Assembly (NCBI GenBank): GCA_963170055.1
Contig: CAUJGJ010000487.1
Coordinates: 2,177,901-2,241,900, forward strand
Direction of reading: 5' to 3'
Source: Halisarca cf. caerulea
Taxonomy: Eukaryota > Porifera > Demospongiae > Chondrillida > Halisarcidae
DNA: 64,000 nt
Shown: positions 37,929-48,839 of the stretch, piece by piece
How the letters are laid out: each line of letters opens with the position of its first letter
Position numbering within the stretch: position 1 is the stretch's first letter
Made by a program: the position numbers and the translations under genes
The notes under the pieces: generated by a model
What the model was told of the DNA's origin: nothing
What the model saw: the letters and a program-made list of their open reading frames with translations, nothing else
The model's database searches: none

Positions 37929-40900
37929 GTGAGCATACATTGACTGGGATCTTTCATAAGCAAAGGACTTTAATTTATTTGTACCATAAGTCTCCGTCTA
38001 AGAACAGTATTTATAAGAAATTACTTGACAAACAAGCTTTGGTGCTGTGATATTGAAAAACAAACTTGAGTGCTGCAATATCGAAATATATTCTTGAGAC
38101 CAACCTCCATCCCCTTCAATTTGTTTGTTATCATAAACCACGGTATTGTGTAGGGATGATGGGGAAAAACATGGCTGCCTATACATTAGAACCAAGCGTA
38201 TTTTCTCTGAAAACTCACTTCTGGTACATTCTGGAGCTCCAAAAACAGCTTGTTTGGCTTTAACAACCATTTTTGATAGTTATAAATGAAGCGTCTGGGT
38301 GACTTATATGAGCTACGTACATTTTGCAACATTTACATAACATGAAAGGCCACAATTTCGGCTTCTTATTCTTCTTATTCTTCTTGTAGAACAGGCTAGA
38401 GCTTGCTAGAAGAGACATTCGAGATTGATTTTATCACCATTTTCACCAATCATGCTCATTTGCCTTACTTTACTTTTAAAAGAATTTGTTTAATGGAGAC
38501 GCTAAGAATCCCAATTTTGTGATAGAATTGGTTCTAATTCGTCTGCTGGCTCATACTCATATGTTGCACCTCTTTTGTGCTAGTTTTTAGTGGAAACATA
38601 AAGAATACACCGATCAATAGGCATATATTCTCTTATACTAGATTGTCACTGAAAATAACCCAATATAACCAAAATTACATGTACAAGAAGCATATAAAAT
38701 TTGTGTAAAATGGAAATGGGATATATAGGCATGACTTGCAATTCCACAAAAATACTAAAACAGGGTACCAAGGTTTGTTATGCTGTATAGCTCTATGCAT
38801 ACTTGGGCTACATTGGCGTTTACATGCTATCAGTATATTATGTTTGCGTATGCTGTTAATAGGGGGTGACTTGGATAAACTCTGTTTATGGCTATATGGC
38901 GTTGCAGGACAGCCACTATGTACAGCTGTATGACCATTATTTACAAGCAAAAGGTATATGGACAAGAGCCATATAAAAACATTTCAATATGGAAAAAATA
39001 TGTAGGGATAAAAATTGTCAATTGTCAAAAGATGGGGACAAAGTAAGCTTGTGTGTTGCACGGGACTGGACAGGCATACGGATAGACATGCATAGAGCTA
39101 GACAGAGGTGGGTTGGGCTGGGTACAGTGTGTGAACTCCTACATCCTGCTTTAATATAGTTGCAGGATTTAGGAATATGCACACTGTACACAGTCCAACC
39201 CACCTCTGTACCAGTTGAAAATGACTAGTCATACATGTGGCCTTCGTTAAGCCATCGCAGTTCTCTGCGGATTCCCACTGAACAGAAGAACGTAGGTGCA
39301 GTAGAACCTCGTTAGTAAGAACACTGATAATGAGTAGCACCTGGTTAGGAAGCACAAGGATATGACCCATAATACTAATCTATATGGTTAGCAAGTACTA
39401 CTGATAGTGAGTAGCCATTTGGAGGGTCCCCAGGTGTACTCGCTAATGAGGTTTGACTGTATGCAATTATTTTAACAATACCCATTCTTATATTCTCACA
39501 AAGGATAGAATGTATGTATCTGTTGTAACAGAGGATATAATTTATACTGAAATGAATGCTCCATTACTGTAAGCAGTGTAGTGACCCTGTGTACCCCCCC
39601 CCCCCCTTTTAGTTCTCTAGTCATTTATGATCAATAATGTGTACACCTATTGAATCCCCGCAAGATTCTGGAGGCTTGGTTTGCCTCCCCCCCCCCCCCC
39701 CACACACACACAAAAGAAAACTTCTGTATATACGTATGCTGCCCTGACATCTACAAAATGCAAGCTGTTTTTACTGTGGGTATATATTTGGAGTATTGTA
39801 GTACATGATATGAGGGAGAGCAGTACTGTAGTACATGATATGAGGGAGAGCAGTACATATTGGTAGTGTACGTAATATAAGGAATCCCTAGGGACAGATC
39901 AAGGATGGTCTTTCAAAGAAGGGTCTCGATCATATAAGGGAGTATCTATTAATGTATGTGGTATACATTATAATAAGAACCATATTAAACTATTTTAAAA
40001 TGGAAAAATATGTAGGGATAACATATTGTCACTCACCCAAAATCATTGGAACAAGGTACGTAGCTAGGGTTGTTTGCTACACAGGGATGGATGGGCATAC
40101 GGAGGGGCTAAACGGGCATAGAGCTAGACATACATGGGGCTAGACGGGCATAGAGCTAGACAGAGGTGGGTTGGACTGGATACAGTGTGCATATTCCTAA
40201 ATCCCTAAAATATAATAGCTAGAATATTAACCCAGGATGTAAAAATTTGCATTGGAATCTCCAAAATGTACTGAAAGTGCGTTTTTATCAAGAATACAGT
40301 CGGTTCTAATGTATGGGCGGCCATGTTTTTTCCACATCATCCCTAGTTATTACTGTGGTTCATGATACCTTTGTGACCACCAAAGGCTTTCTCTAGTGAG
40401 AGATGTTATGGTCTGAAATGAGGGTGTACGTATCTCAAAGAAAATACTACTGTATGCCGGGCTATTGCCTTTGCATGTTCATAATACAATACTACCCCTA
40501 TCAAGCCTTCATTTATTGAAATTGCCTCGGGGTTTGTGTGTAGGAGGACATTGGTAAAAACAAGGGGAGTAATTTGTGTTCCCATGTGCAATATGCATAA
40601 AGTCTCACAATTTCAAGGGGAGGGTGACCGTCCCTCCCCCAACAGGCTTTTTTGATCACAAGCATACATATTGGTTTATCTTTCTTCCAAAACTGCTAAA
40701 CAGCATAGGACGCCCCATAAGATTCACGTTCCTGGAAGAAGGCACTTGTGTACATTGTAGTTGATGGACAAGTTTCCTATTTTAAGTAGCAGATGAAACA
40801 TCAAAGGTCTGTATTTTCCCACCTTTAATGCGTATTATGTAAATTTATATACAGCTCAGACTGCTACAGTAACTGTTTTAATCATGCTAACTCACAGATC

Positions 40901-43900
40901 CTTTGATTTCGTGTACATCAGTCCATAAATAATATTAATTATTCCCCAAGGCAAAGCCCATCCCAGTTAGTATTCACAATGTTTGCAATTCTGTACCACT
41001 ACATATTGGTAATATCTTAATATCAACCTATACTGCATGTGTGCTATGCAATTGTTGTATGCAATGTTATCTGGTATATTAGAAGTATTCTTTCCATTTA
41101 CTTTACCTAATATTGTATGCGTCTTTCTACCTTGTGTTTTAGAATTATGCGGTGTCCATCCGTCAAGCACAAATCGCTAGACTTGTTCCAGCTGAATTGA
41201 TTGAGGTTGCTATGCTTTCAGCTGCTCTGGAAAGGCGGGGTGACATGGGAGATGGACCACTATTGTATTCAGAACGATATCATGCTGTAATGAATTTCTT
41301 CCTAACAGCTCTAGAAGTAGTCCCTATTGAGAGCGTAGCAAAAGCACTCAGGATTGCTCATGTACTCTTGCCTCACTGGGAGCAGTATGGGTTGGAACTG
41401 CTCTTGTCATTTGAAGGAAAACTGCCACCTTCCACTTTTTTTAAAACCGATCTCCTTATCTATCTGAGTTCTTTAGGATCATTTCGTAATCTTACTAAAG
41501 ATGGTCGAAAGCAACTTGATAAAATAGTTGGCTACATGGCAAAATCACCAGCTTCTGCACGAGTTATATCTGAGAAAAGTATCAAAATGCTATTTAACCG
41601 TGCACCTCCCACTTTGAATCCATTAGTAATGCTTGAAAATACAAGTGAGAAAATTGATCATCTTCTGTGGGATCAGGAAATCTTAACCGCAAGTCCACAA
41701 CATATAAAAAAAGATTCCACCAATGTAGATGTATTGTCCTTAATCAAAGAGCTAAGATTGTCTGCTGTCAATTTTGGATTTTTAACAGATTCATTTATGA
41801 GCTCTCAAGTGCAGATTCCCCTGGTTAAATCCCCAGAGAATACAGCAAGAGCCATTGATAGTTCAGATGATTCCGTTGGTGTTTGGTATCTTGTAGGCCT
41901 CAACTTTGTAAAGATGAGCAAAGTTCTGAAGAAAAACAAGAAGCTAGTAATTGATGTCATTGATTATCTAGGAAAAATCCTCCCAGAAAAGCAGAAAAGG
42001 GCTGCCAGTTATAGTGCCAAGCTTCAATTTATAGATCAGGCCATGTCTGACACAGTTAGTTGCAGCTCTCAGTTTGTTGGTTACTCCTTGGAGCGGCAGC
42101 TCAAGGAGATGTGTGAAGGATGTGGTATCACTGCTGAAACTACAATCGGTCAAATTTGTCATGATTGGGATAACTTTTTTGCCAAAAAGATTTTATCATA
42201 TGTGGCCTCCACATTTCGTCCGCTGATTGCACGTTGGATCAAATGGATGTTAGCTGTACATGAGTTGAGGGAAGCACTTGCCAGTCAGACTATTATTGGT
42301 GTTGTTGGCCTAATGAATAGTGGCAAGTCAACATTGCTTAATAGGATATTTTGTCAAAAGGTGGGAATTAGAGGCTATACATGGCAGTTGTTGCAGTAGT
42401 AGGTTTTATGAGCTTATCTACATATATGTACATTCTGCATCACTATGTACAGTTTGTATGTGACCAATTAGAGCGTGTGATATAATAAAGGAAGTTACAA
42501 TGTGATTGAGGAATATTCTGACCAACAATAGGACACACACACACACACACACACAATCATCAACTTATTACTTTGGGGGCCGTAGTAGGTCATCCTCTCT
42601 TCCATATAATTACTCAATTGGCAACGGGCGATGCAGAGATAACTTGAAATGCCAAACAAAGCAGATGAGTTGTACCCCTTAAGTTTTTCTTAATCACAGC
42701 TTCCAGTACTTACTCTTTGAGTTACCAGAACCCCCTTTCCGCCAAGTGTAGTATGACAATAAGCTGTGCTACACTTTTATCATCCATCCTGCATTCTGAC
42801 ATTCCTTTGTCCACTGATTGTGTGGTAATAGTATTTGACAAGAATTGTTCTTACATGAGTTCTCTAGGACTTTTGCTTATGCCTTCTCTATTAATTTGTA
42901 CAAGCAACATCATGGCAAGGTCACTAATATGTATGTATGTAATACTAATCTTTGGATGTTTACATTAACTCTTTGACAAATGCCATCTTCCATAATAGAT
43001 ACAGTATGTTGTGCTGTTCCTCATTGTGCAGGATGAAACAATTTCAAAGTGATGGTTGAATTTTATCTTTATACGTAGGTCCCTTCTGGTACTAGTGAAG
43101 CAAAACGAACAACAGTACCTTTTCTGTACAGCTTAGGACCAGATGTAGAAGGAGTAGATGTTATTGACTTCCCTGGAGTTGATGATAACGATGATCTCAT
43201 TAGAGTTTTGTGTAAAATTTTGTTTGACTTGGCTCAGGTGGCGGTTTTTGTAGTGGAATACAAGTGAGCTATCCACACTAATTGTCACTAAATGAACGTT
43301 TTGTGGTTATAATTCATTTAGAACAAATTGCATTATGATAATTTTCTAACTACATTTGTATGTGTGTACACTGTGCTAAGTAGTAGCTGGTATATCACTC
43401 ATCTGTTTATAGGAATGGGCATTCTCTTGCCTCAATGATGTGGTTGAAGAATATCATACAATCACAACGGATTCCTATTCTGATATGCTTGACACATGCT
43501 GACAAGTTGTATGCAGAACATATCACTGGAGGAAAATACCCAACTTTGGAAATTGCTTTGGGAGTTGTTGAAGATTACAGAAAAGTTAGTGAATCGGATA
43601 TTATTGTACTGCTACAATGTTACATTTTGATTAAGTAGCATGCATTATATAGAATACTGTAAATTAAGATATGTTCATGGCACAAAAATTTCACAGTTAC
43701 GTACCTTAGTTTTGAGGGTCATAAATTTTTGGTGCTTGGAAAAAATTGCATCCTCAAGCTAAAGATTGATAGATTGTGCAATAAAAGGTCCTCTTTGTTT
43801 TGTTTACGAAACTTCTGCTTGTCCTTGTGGATGAAAATTGTACATAGGTGGAAGAAGATACTTTTAGTTGGGGGGCACAACTAATGCAGCTAAAACACAT

Positions 43901-44519
43901 GCGTATTTATAGTACACCCCACTTCATGTTACATGTAATAATAAATAACATCCTAGCACATTTACCTATATCAACATAGTAAGCTAGCTGAAGTTTTATG
44001 AACAGTGCACTTGGGTAGGTTTGAAAGCATATACAGTGAAACTTGCTTCGTACATACCTCGAAGGGGACACAAAATCAGTACTAAGTCTTCTTATCAGAG
44101 GTGCCTACTATCAGGGTTGGTTTACGTGTGTACATGAGGTATACACAGGGACAGAATGAGATGTACTTATCATCCAGGAGTATGTACTAAACCAGGTACT
44201 TACTAAGCAAGCTCCACTGTATCTATTTGTATGTACATAAATTTTATGAATGTGCATCATGTGTTTTTTGATTATTGTGCAGGAATTCTTGTTGAAAGTT
44301 GAGAAGGAGTGTGGTGGCACTCCACCTGATTGTAAAATGTGTACTTTGGCATTGGATAAAGATTCCATGCTAGCAAATAAAGAAGGAAGGCGGCGACTAA
44401 AAGATGCTGGAATACAAGGTCCAGAAGATATTGCTCGATGGATTATTGATGTACTCAATCGTAGAGGACAATGTGAAATAGCAGAGAATTTGAAGAAATT
44501 TTTTAAACTCCCCCACTAA
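29627..44519 (+). CDS. Death domain - class-3 lipase-like - dynamin/IRG-like GTPase protein
   Basis: Thirteen exons with matching phases: 29627-29872, 29964-30024, 30089-30691, 31670-31750, 32465-32751, 32995-33057, 35530-35811, 36849-37241, 41143-42360, 43079-43263, 43413-43584 and 44283-44519 are the clear twelve; one more may hide in a long intron. They sum to 1275 aa. Residues 1-85 form a Death domain (HKWMVIGIKLGQ, CIKVLQAWMDGN, LLSVLKS). About 270-450 is a class-3 lipase-like fold (YFVAFKG, then GFSLGGSLA with candidate Ser333 split across an intron, TFGQPVF, EDDLLPML). 450-1050 has no domain I recognise. The G domain follows: G1 GLMNSGKS (1061-1068), G2 RTT, G3 DFPG (1108-1111) and a G4-like THADK (1167-1171) with His where Lys is usual. 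The start is the first ATG after an in-frame stop. Family knowledge suggests a death-fold adaptor/immune role; enzyme activity is unproven. Donor 35812 (gtttat) is weak. Confidence 0.85.
30840..31090. repeat. Intronic repeat related to 38205-38460
   Basis: Shared phrases 'ctcacttctggta.att', 'tgctagaagagac' and 'cttctt' occur in the same order in both introns of the Death-lipase-GTPase gene, suggesting two old copies of one interspersed repeat. Confidence 0.4.
33058..35529 (+). other. Long intron of the Death-lipase-GTPase gene
   Basis: 2.5 kb between phase-0 exons. It holds a short open frame around 33780-33943 with a transposon-like Pro-rich phrase (VPNPTGPLSADIP) and a 131-codon minus-strand frame at 34446-34841 that I do not recognise. 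Both are more likely mobile-element remnants than host exons, but a missed small exon cannot be excluded. Confidence 0.45.
39298..39461. mobile_element. Short MITE with inverted ends
   Basis: It begins 'cagtagaacctcgttag' and ends with the near reverse complement 'ctaatgaggtttgactg', about 160 bp apart. It resembles the GTGGAACCTCT family at 19-20 kb only in overall plan. Confidence 0.55.
39796..39855. repeat. 30-bp tandem duplication
   Basis: Two consecutive copies of a unit starting tgtagtacatgatatgaggg, the second directly abutting the first. Confidence 0.85.
44031..44222. mobile_element. MITE (ends TACAGTGAAACTTGCTT / reverse)
   Basis: It begins tacagtgaaacttgctt and ends aagcaagctccactgta, with imperfect terminal inversion. 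A clear relative lies inverted at about 52540-52745 and a diverged one at about 61602-61812. It sits in the last intron of the Death-lipase-GTPase gene. Confidence 0.65.
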
Positions 44520-46440
44520 CAGTTTAGTATTATCTTGTTTGCAAAAAATAATATTATTATGAGAAAAAATTAATCTTGTAGAATACCCACAACCGGAAAT
44601 TGTATGCAATAGGGGTTTATTTCAATTTTTCTATCTATAGATTGCTATAGTGTTTTTGGATTGCATGGCATAATTTATTGTACAAAAGTTAATTTAATGT
44701 GTATATTTATGTGATTACAATATCATGGAAATGTCTTGCCCTTCGCATATACTTATATGCCTGACATGTATATTTGGCATTTATATACTCACAGTATATA
44801 TATATAATTATATAAAGTATATGTAGGTTTTATATTAATAATCTAGCTGCCTCTACATGATCATGCATGAGTTGTATATATTGCATTGATATGGCAACAG
44901 CTACATACACATACTGGAATTATATAATATCATAGTATATATCATATAATTATATATATATATATATATATACAGTATAGCTACAGTAGGTTATAAATTA
45001 TTAATTTACTAGCTGCATGTACGTGTCCTTATATTGGAGAGTACGTATGCATGCACTATCAGTGGTTCCCTGCATATGCATGTAGTTATATATACAAACC
45101 ACATCTATAGGCTAGTATGTAGATATGCATTACCTGTGCATTATGTGCAGTGCACATGCAGCAGCCTATATATAGCTATGGAGAATATTTTAATACACAA
45201 TAAGACTGTTGACACTTTTCAGCAAAAGATATATGTATTGTGTGTGCTTTAATTTTTGTGGGGTGAAACTTTTCATGTATCTTGAATTTTAGCAATTTAG
45301 CATTTTCAAAATATAATTTGCAGACACCCTTGCTTTATTTTACTCAAGAACCCAACCTCAATTTTCACTGGTATAAACATTCACAAATGATGGACAACTT
45401 TCAATCTGTAAAACCCACAAATATGTGAAACCATGTGAAAATTAAAGCGCTTATTATGATTACGAGCGTAGCGAGTTTTCTATTTCTGTCACGTTAGCGG
45501 AGACGGTTTGAGCTACCCACGCATTTGATTGACTTCGGGTAACATTTGTTGCATTTAGTCCCATTTCAAATCACTTTGGATGTGAATGAATTGGAAGGTT
45601 CTAGGTCTGGACACACCAGACTAGGACCAACCAATGTCAATGTCTTTTAAAACAATCATAGTAGTTTTAAAAACAGTCAAATTCAATTGTTTTCTTCCTT
45701 TAGACCGCAACCGCATGCAGAGCAGTCTAAATCCACTAGTGGTTCAAATGTGATAAAATGCAAAACAAAGCAAAACATCTCATAAAACAATGCAATTCAA
45801 CCAATTGTAATCAAAGCAGAAATGCACAAAACACATTACCATCTCATGATTCATGCAATTCACAGTCACTTGTCCTGCAAAACATCACAGCTGCACATGC
45901 TCCATGGTCTGTAGTAACTGTTACCATTTTTGCCATCATTTACATGCATGTGTAGTTCTCTCACGGTAAATCTGATCCAGTCAGTTATTTTGGTCTGGGT
46001 GGGCATTTATCACTACTAAACACTAACCAGCCCCCAGTCTAGCTGCTAGCCCCATACTTCTCCATGCTTTTTTGTTTGTGGAAATTTGACTTCGTTTTGG
46101 CAGGGTTATGACTATTTTGGGGCTGTAAATAGGTCAGCCATCTGTGTTGGCATGCTCTGCTACATGATGGTCATGTGTATATGTGACATGTGGTACTATT
46201 TCAAAATTAACCAATGCAAGTGGTATATATTAGCTCTCCTTCCCTGTGTGAGGTTTGAAAGAGTTGATCCTGTTGCTCAGTTATCCACATATCATATCTG
46301 CTTGCATACATGGTAATGCTGTGTGGCTGTTGTATTATTGGCCATGCTCTAATGGTATATACGTACCATGCATATTTCACCCTTCGGGTGATACCTTTCT
46401 CTGATAGATCCTTTCACTTCCCTTTAATTTGAAATTTAGC
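44520..46440. other. Gene-poor stretch
   Basis: 3' UTR and flank of the preceding gene, then AT-rich sequence with TA-repeat patches (44790-44975). No recognisable gene. Confidence 0.4.
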
Positions 46441-46441
46441 A

Positions 46442-47252
46442 CTGGTGTCACGGTTTAAAGTATCCCCCATATAAAGTATCCCCCCTCCCCCACTTAGTAA
46501 AAACATCCAAACCAGGTTTGGAACATCGATCTATGATTTAAACCAGTTAAAATCAACTGCCACTGGGAAAATATAACCCCCCTGCCGGCAAACATTGAAG
46601 GTGTACAGTATATTAGATCAGTGGTTACCATATCAGTCACTGCTATTCAGGGCAAGTTATACTCAAAACAATTTCCAAAAATTGCAAACACACGAACAAA
46701 CAAGACACCATTTTAACATGACACGCATGATACACATAGAAACTATTGACTGGCATTAATATATTGCCATTGTAGTATTGATATTCAATATTGTGATCTT
46801 TTTAACTTAATATTTATAATTATATAGTATAGTTTTTAATTTGTATGCATTTTGCCTATACACATGTAGTGTACGTTTACTTTCTGTCATCTTCATTTTC
46901 TTGTAAAATCTTTCAACTTGGATATCAATCACTCAATCAATTTTTTTAACGTACACATGTGTACAGCACCACTAAGGTATACCCAATGAGGCACAGGAAC
47001 AAAAAACAAAAAACAATCAGTCATCAGGAATATTCAAATATATACTTGCCCACATGTAGTATCATAATAATTATATTACATGTTTCATAATCATATTATT
47101 CTTAATACTTTCACCCTTCAATTTATTATCTTTAGCTTTCTATACACATTGCCTACATGTTATTTTAACATTAATTTTAACCTGGGGGAATAGTATATTT
47201 TAATCAGGGGGATAATAAAATATAGAGGGGTTAGAATTCCCCATGACACCAG
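46442..47252. mobile_element. Possible non-autonomous DNA element (TIR CTGGTGTCA)
   Basis: It opens with CTGGTGTCA followed by a C-rich 'tatccccc' stretch and closes with a G-rich stretch and TGACACCAG, an exact 9-bp inversion of the start. No target duplication or coding capacity was seen. Confidence 0.35.
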
Positions 47253-47292
47253 CCATTTTGCAAATAATATGCTTTGCATACATCAGTATAAT

Positions 47293-47297
47293 ATTAT
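47293..47297. repeat. Target-site duplication, left (attat)
   Basis: The 5-bp attat directly left of the element is repeated at 51750-51754 directly right of it, the expected duplication size for a Ty3/Gypsy insertion. Confidence 0.9.
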
Positions 47298-47507
47298 TGT
47301 GGTATCCGACGAAACAATGTTCAGTGACACTCAATTCTTAACTAAAATCATCCACAACACAATCTCAAGAAAAAGAAAACTGAACGAAACTACTACCACT
47401 ATTCTAGTCACTGCCTAGCTATAGCCTACGCACTTACTAAAATCAATCAAAGAAAAGACCCGCCATGCATACAGGAAATTAATAGGTCATCACACTTAAT
47501 CACTACA
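47298..47507 (-). repeat. 3' LTR of the Gypsy element
   Basis: 210-bp terminal repeat, matching 51540-51749 at every base I compared. Confidence 0.95.
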
Positions 47508-47564
47508 CTTCCTCCCTCACTAAAAAAAACAAATACGCACAATATAGAATACAATACCTAAACT

Positions 47565-48839
47565 CTAGAAGGTAAGTCTGTCTGGCGGGTGTCTTTCCCT
47601 GGTTGGGTATCTCCGCGATGGTTGCAACGGTACTGGCAACTGAGGATCAGCCGTAGATGAACTACACCTCTGTGGACTGTGACTTTCCACCAGTGCAAAT
47701 GCTTCAGAAGCTGACGCGTCAATCTTGGCTTTTCCTGAATCAACGGAGTCATAATTGTTACCTGGCCTTCCTTCTCGCAACTGGTCGATGTGCTTTCGCC
47801 AGACTGAACCCATGTCTGTTTGTACAACGTACGACAGTGGTCCTCGACGATTAACTATTGTTCCAGGAATCCAATTACCAGTCCTGAAATCTCGAGCCCA
47901 AACACTTTGCCCAATTTTAAGCTCCCTTAACTTGGCATGTCTGTCATGCTGTTTCACTTGTTGACTTTGCTGCTTCAACACATGATCAGAACAACATGGC
48001 TTCAGCAAATCCAGTTGGGTCCGAATTTCTCGCTTTAGAAACAACGAAGATGGACTTTGGTTAGTGGTTGCATGGGGAGTACTGCGATATCCCAAAAGAA
48101 ACTCGGCCATCTTGCGATCCACTGACATCTGATCAGACTTTCCTGCCTTCATAGCCTGCTTAAAGGTTTGTACGAATCTCTCCGCCAAACCGTTTGAAGA
48201 CGGATGATAAGGCGAGCATTTAATGTGCTTTATCCCATTTTGCTTCATGAATTCAGCAAAACATTGTGATGTAAACTGTGGTCCGTTGTCGGAAACCAAT
48301 TGCTGTGGAACCCCGTAAGATGAAAACAGATGACGTAGTACCTTGATAGTGCTTTCGGTGGTCGTTGACCTCATTTCATGCACCTCGGGCCACTTTGAAT
48401 GCGCATCCACCAACACCAAAAACATCTTGTTGAGGAAAGGTCCAGCGAAATCAACATGTATCCTTTCCCACGGTCTTGCAGGCCAGCTCCAAGGGTGCAG
48501 GGGAGCTACCGATGGTGAATTCCTATTTTCTTGGCAAGATACACAACCCTTAGCTGTATCCTCAATGTCCTGGTTGATACTGGGCCACCAAACGTAGCTT
48601 CTTGCAATGCTCTTCATTCGCGAAATGCCAGGGTGGTTGAGATGGAGCTCTTGCAGCACTTCCTTTTGCAGTTTATTTGGAATCACCACTCGAATTCCCC
48701 ATAGTACACAATCTCCTTCCACGGTTAGCTCTTCCTTGCGATTGAAGAAAGGCTTTAGCTGCTCTGCAACCTCTTTTGGCCATCCTACTCTAATGTAATT
48801 CCACACCTGACTCAAATTGGTATCTACTTTGGTTGCCTG
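47565..48839 (-). CDS. Gypsy integrase region (same frame as gag-pol, after an in-frame TGA)
   Basis: It carries the HHCC zinc-binding region (H..H and C..C around NHPGISRM and CVSC), the catalytic core with the D,D(35)E pattern (VDFAGPF; SDNGPQF; SSNGLAERF) and a C-terminal region with a basic tail, ending at a stop at 47565. It lies in the same frame as the upstream gag-pol ORF and is separated from it only by the TGA at 48840-48842, so it has no independent start of its own that needs explaining. An internal initiation is unlikely. Confidence 0.9.
   Translation of the reverse strand, partial: QATKVDTNLSQVWNYIRVGWPKEVAEQLKPFFNRKEELTVEGDCVLWGIRVVIPNKLQKEVLQELHLNHPGISRMKSIARSYVWWPSINQDIEDTAKGCVSCQENRNSPSVAPLHPWSWPARPWERIHVDFAGPFLNKMFLVLVDAHSKWPEVHEMRSTTTESTIKVLRHLFSSYGVPQQLVSDNGPQFTSQCFAEFMKQNGIKHIKCSPYHPSSNGLAERFVQTFKQAMKAGKSDQMSVDRKMAEFLLGYRSTPHATTNQSPSSLFLKREIRTQLDLLKPCCSDHVLKQQSQQVKQHDRHAKLRELKIGQSVWARDFRTGNWIPGTIVNRRGPLSYVVQTDMGSVWRKHIDQLREGRPGNNYDSVDSGKAKIDASASEAFALVESHSPQRCSSSTADPQLPVPLQPSRRYPTRERHPPDRLTF

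Larger units (their letters stand above)
38960..40210. repeat. Two dispersed copies of one intronic repeat
   Basis: Copy 1 (about 38960-39240) and copy 2 (about 39960-40210) share, in order, 'aatatgtagggata', 'ggcatacgga', 'gcatagagctagacagaggtg' and 'ggtgggttgg.ctggatacagtgtg'-like text in the same orientation, about 1 kb apart. Confidence 0.65.
37242..41142 (+). other. 3.9-kb repeat-filled intron of the Death-lipase-GTPase gene
   Basis: It contains a (CA)n tract (37888-37927), several interspersed repeats, G/C homopolymers (39594-39606, 39688-39701), a 30-bp tandem duplication (39796-39855) and two copies of a 'gcatagagctagacagaggtg' repeat (about 38960-39240 and 39960-40210). No exon was recognised. 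Confidence 0.6.
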
